NCBI RefSeq assembly: GCF_030140925.1
Contig: NZ_JARBWD010000002.1
Location: 124,001 to 188,000, forward strand
Length of the DNA: 64,000 bases
Reading direction: 5' to 3'
Source of the DNA: Parerythrobacter aestuarii
GTDB lineage: Bacteria; Pseudomonadota; Alphaproteobacteria; Sphingomonadales; Sphingomonadaceae
Of this stretch, positions 60,219 through 64,000 are shown piece after piece. How positions within the stretch are numbered: position 1 is the first letter of the stretch; every line of letters begins with the position of its first letter. The notes below the pieces were generated by a model that saw only the letters and a program-made list of their open reading frames with translations, was not told the origin of the DNA and did not search any database. A program made the position numbers and the translations under genes.

Positions 60219-60722
60219 CTACGGCGCTGCGACCCAGTCGATATCGCCTGTCGCCACCACGTCGGCCAGTTCCCAGATGTTGGTGTAGCCATAGCCGTAG
60301 AGGTTGATGAAGGTCGGGATGTTGAGCGCCAGCGGGGCGCGCTTCGACACCACCGGGGCAGCGTTGTCCGAGAAATTGTTGTTGCAATAGATCAGGATCG
60401 GGCGGGAGGTGTCCTCCCCTAGCACTTTGCGCAGCTTGTCATCGGTGAAGTCGGAGAAAGGCAGGTTGATCGCCCCTGCCATGTGCCCGGCCGCGAAAGC
60501 GGCGGCACTCCGGGTGTCGAGGATGATCGCGCCCTCTTCCTGCGCCTTGGCGAGGAACTGGGCGAGAGGGATCCGCCGGCCCTCGCGAAAAGGCGCGACT
60601 TCCAACGTAAGCTCGGCAAAACCGGGATAGTCGATCAGCGGGTTTTCAGGTGCGTCCTGCGCAACAGCAGGCGTGGCAGTGGCGCATGCCGTGGCGGCCA
60701 GCAGAATGATGGATTGTCGCAT
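60219..60722 (-). CDS. Periplasmic rhodanese-domain protein
   Basis: A 167-residue exported protein (signal ending near PAVAQDA) with a rhodanese domain: GAIILDTRSAAAFAAGHMAG, AINLPFSDFTDDKLRKVLG, and the active-site loop IYCNNNFSDNAA with Cys in the catalytic position. Periplasmic single-domain rhodaneses can transfer sulfur or reduce disulfides; the loop C-N-N-N-F-S differs from canonical CRxGxR thiosulfate enzymes, so the substrate is open. GGAGAGG precedes the ATG at 60722. Confidence 0.83.
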   Translation of the reverse strand: MRQSIILLAATACATATPAVAQDAPENPLIDYPGFAELTLEVAPFREGRRIPLAQFLAKAQEEGAIILDTRSAAAFAAGHMAGAINLPFSDFTDDKLRKVLGEDTSRPILIYCNNNFSDNAAPVVSKRAPLALNIPTFINLYGYGYTNIWELADVVATGDIDWVAAP

Positions 60723-60802
60723 CGATCCTCTCCTCTTCGGCACTCATAGTGCGCCGAAGAGGATGGATCGGTTATGAATGGGTCACAGCCCATACTACTG
60801 GT

Positions 60803-63478
<2,676 letters not shown>

Positions 63479-63681
63479 CCGGGATCCTTTCAGTGCGATA
63501 ATGGAGGGGCGGCGCGGAGAGCGCGCTTCGCCCGTGATTTCGCCTGCGCACCTGCGCTTTTGCAGCGCTCAGGTCAAGGGGATCGAGGTGCAGAGACGTT
63601 ACAAGTGTTTACTGGTGCGGATTTGTAAATTCCGTCATTAAGCATGCAACGCAATCGCTGTGAGACAGGGGGCGGCCGGGC

Positions 63682-63840
63682 GTGCGACAGGACGAAAAAT
63701 CGACGCACACGCTGGGCAGCCTCAAGGCGGGTATTCTCTCCGCCGCGATGGTCGTTGCTGCAAGCTTTGCTGCAGCCATTGTCTTTTCGGGGACACCGCT
63801 TGAAGCCCAGCCCCACGAGGCTGAGCTCGGTTCCCGCTAA
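63682..63840 (+). CDS. Small predicted membrane peptide
   Basis: A 52-residue frame with a GTG start: MRQDEKSTHTLGSLKAGILS, then AAMVVAASFAAAIVFSGTPL, EAQPHEAELGSR. It has one clear transmembrane helix (about residues 17-36) between a charged N-terminus and an acidic tail. AGGGGGC lies a few bases upstream. No homologue is recognised, and it is divergent from acnA. It may be real but is not strongly supported. Confidence 0.4.
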   Translation: MRQDEKSTHTLGSLKAGILSAAMVVAASFAAAIVFSGTPLEAQPHEAELGSR

Positions 63841-64000
63841 GGCCAATCCCAACAGGGGGCAAGCCGGGCACTTCGGGTCGCAAAACAGCCGTGTCGGCAC
63901 GCGCCGGCATGACGTCGAGCCTGCCCGGTGGCCGCTCTCCATGGGGGTGGAGGGCGGCCTACAACAAGCCTGGGCCTTTCAGATCGTGCTTTGTTCAGTC
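63841..64000. other. Window edge, no gene seen
   Basis: No coding sequence is visible. A hairpin of about 12 bp with two mismatches (63929-63940 with 63947-63958) follows the small peptide gene; there is no T-run. Confidence 0.4.

Overview
This is ordinary chromosome from a GC-rich alphaproteobacterium, most likely a sphingomonad of the Erythrobacter/Qipengyuania/Altererythrobacter group (Erythrobacteraceae). The assignment is inferred from protein families and gene order, not from a database search. Supporting signs are the 41-residue L36 form, a UPF0262 protein, an HxlR regulator, small secreted TonB-C-terminal-like proteins, an acidic chaperone SecB, a Tim44-like protein next to MltA and Smr, and the block dnaA - rpsT - mutM // ubiE - ubiB - coaBC - dut. 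I see no rRNA, tRNA, CRISPR array, prophage or classical insertion sequence.

Layout. 1-12 kb: the 3' end of ftsH, a 2OG-Fe(II) oxygenase, DUF3667 and fatty-acid-hydroxylase membrane proteins, an orphan ParA, rpoZ, a phospholipase-D family enzyme, dnaB, UPF0262, a degenerate GH25 protein, cytidine deaminase, and a run of secreted proteins with an M14 carboxypeptidase. 12-22 kb: galE, rpmJ, a HAD phosphatase, an HxlR regulator with palindromic sites, comM, and the rpmH - rnpA - yidD - yidC - engB cluster that supplies ribosomal protein L34, RNase P protein, the membrane insertase and a ribosome-assembly GTPase. 22-32 kb: secreted proteins, a glutathione transferase, S1/P1 nuclease, dapE, a dicarboxylate symporter, nth, dapB, a sirtuin, a GFA-type zinc protein and a MoeB/ThiF-type E1 enzyme. 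32-44 kb: dnaA, rpsT, mutM, ubiquinone genes ubiE and ubiB, coaBC and dut, then membrane and lipoproteins. 44-64 kb: trpS, murJ, secB, a Tim44-like protein, mltA, smr, a LytTR regulator, katG, aroC, ruvA and ruvB, a serine/threonine/glycine-rich PEP-CTERM-like surface protein, a rhodanese and acnA.

The most interesting structure lies between genes. Two copies of a roughly 265-bp element (18615-18882, just after rpmH; 32552-32814, just beyond the dnaA stop codon) share perfect 8-bp terminal inverted repeats and conserved flanks. They also carry a series of hairpins whose stems differ in sequence between copies yet stay paired. That is the signature of a conserved fold, either a structured RNA or a structured miniature mobile element. 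A second, smaller palindrome family occurs once as an 'empty' inverted pair (30611-30700) and once as an inverted pair enclosing an antisense GIY-YIG nuclease gene broken by an amber codon (57270-57669), inserted between the dsrE-like gene and ruvB. Two further intergenic palindromes lie at 25150-25223 and 26877-26961.

Other oddities are a CoaBC with a linker of about 174 residues between its two enzyme domains, a GH25-fold protein lacking its catalytic acids, a MutM whose zinc finger has lost one cysteine, and a perfect 10-3-10 inverted repeat upstream of dnaA.
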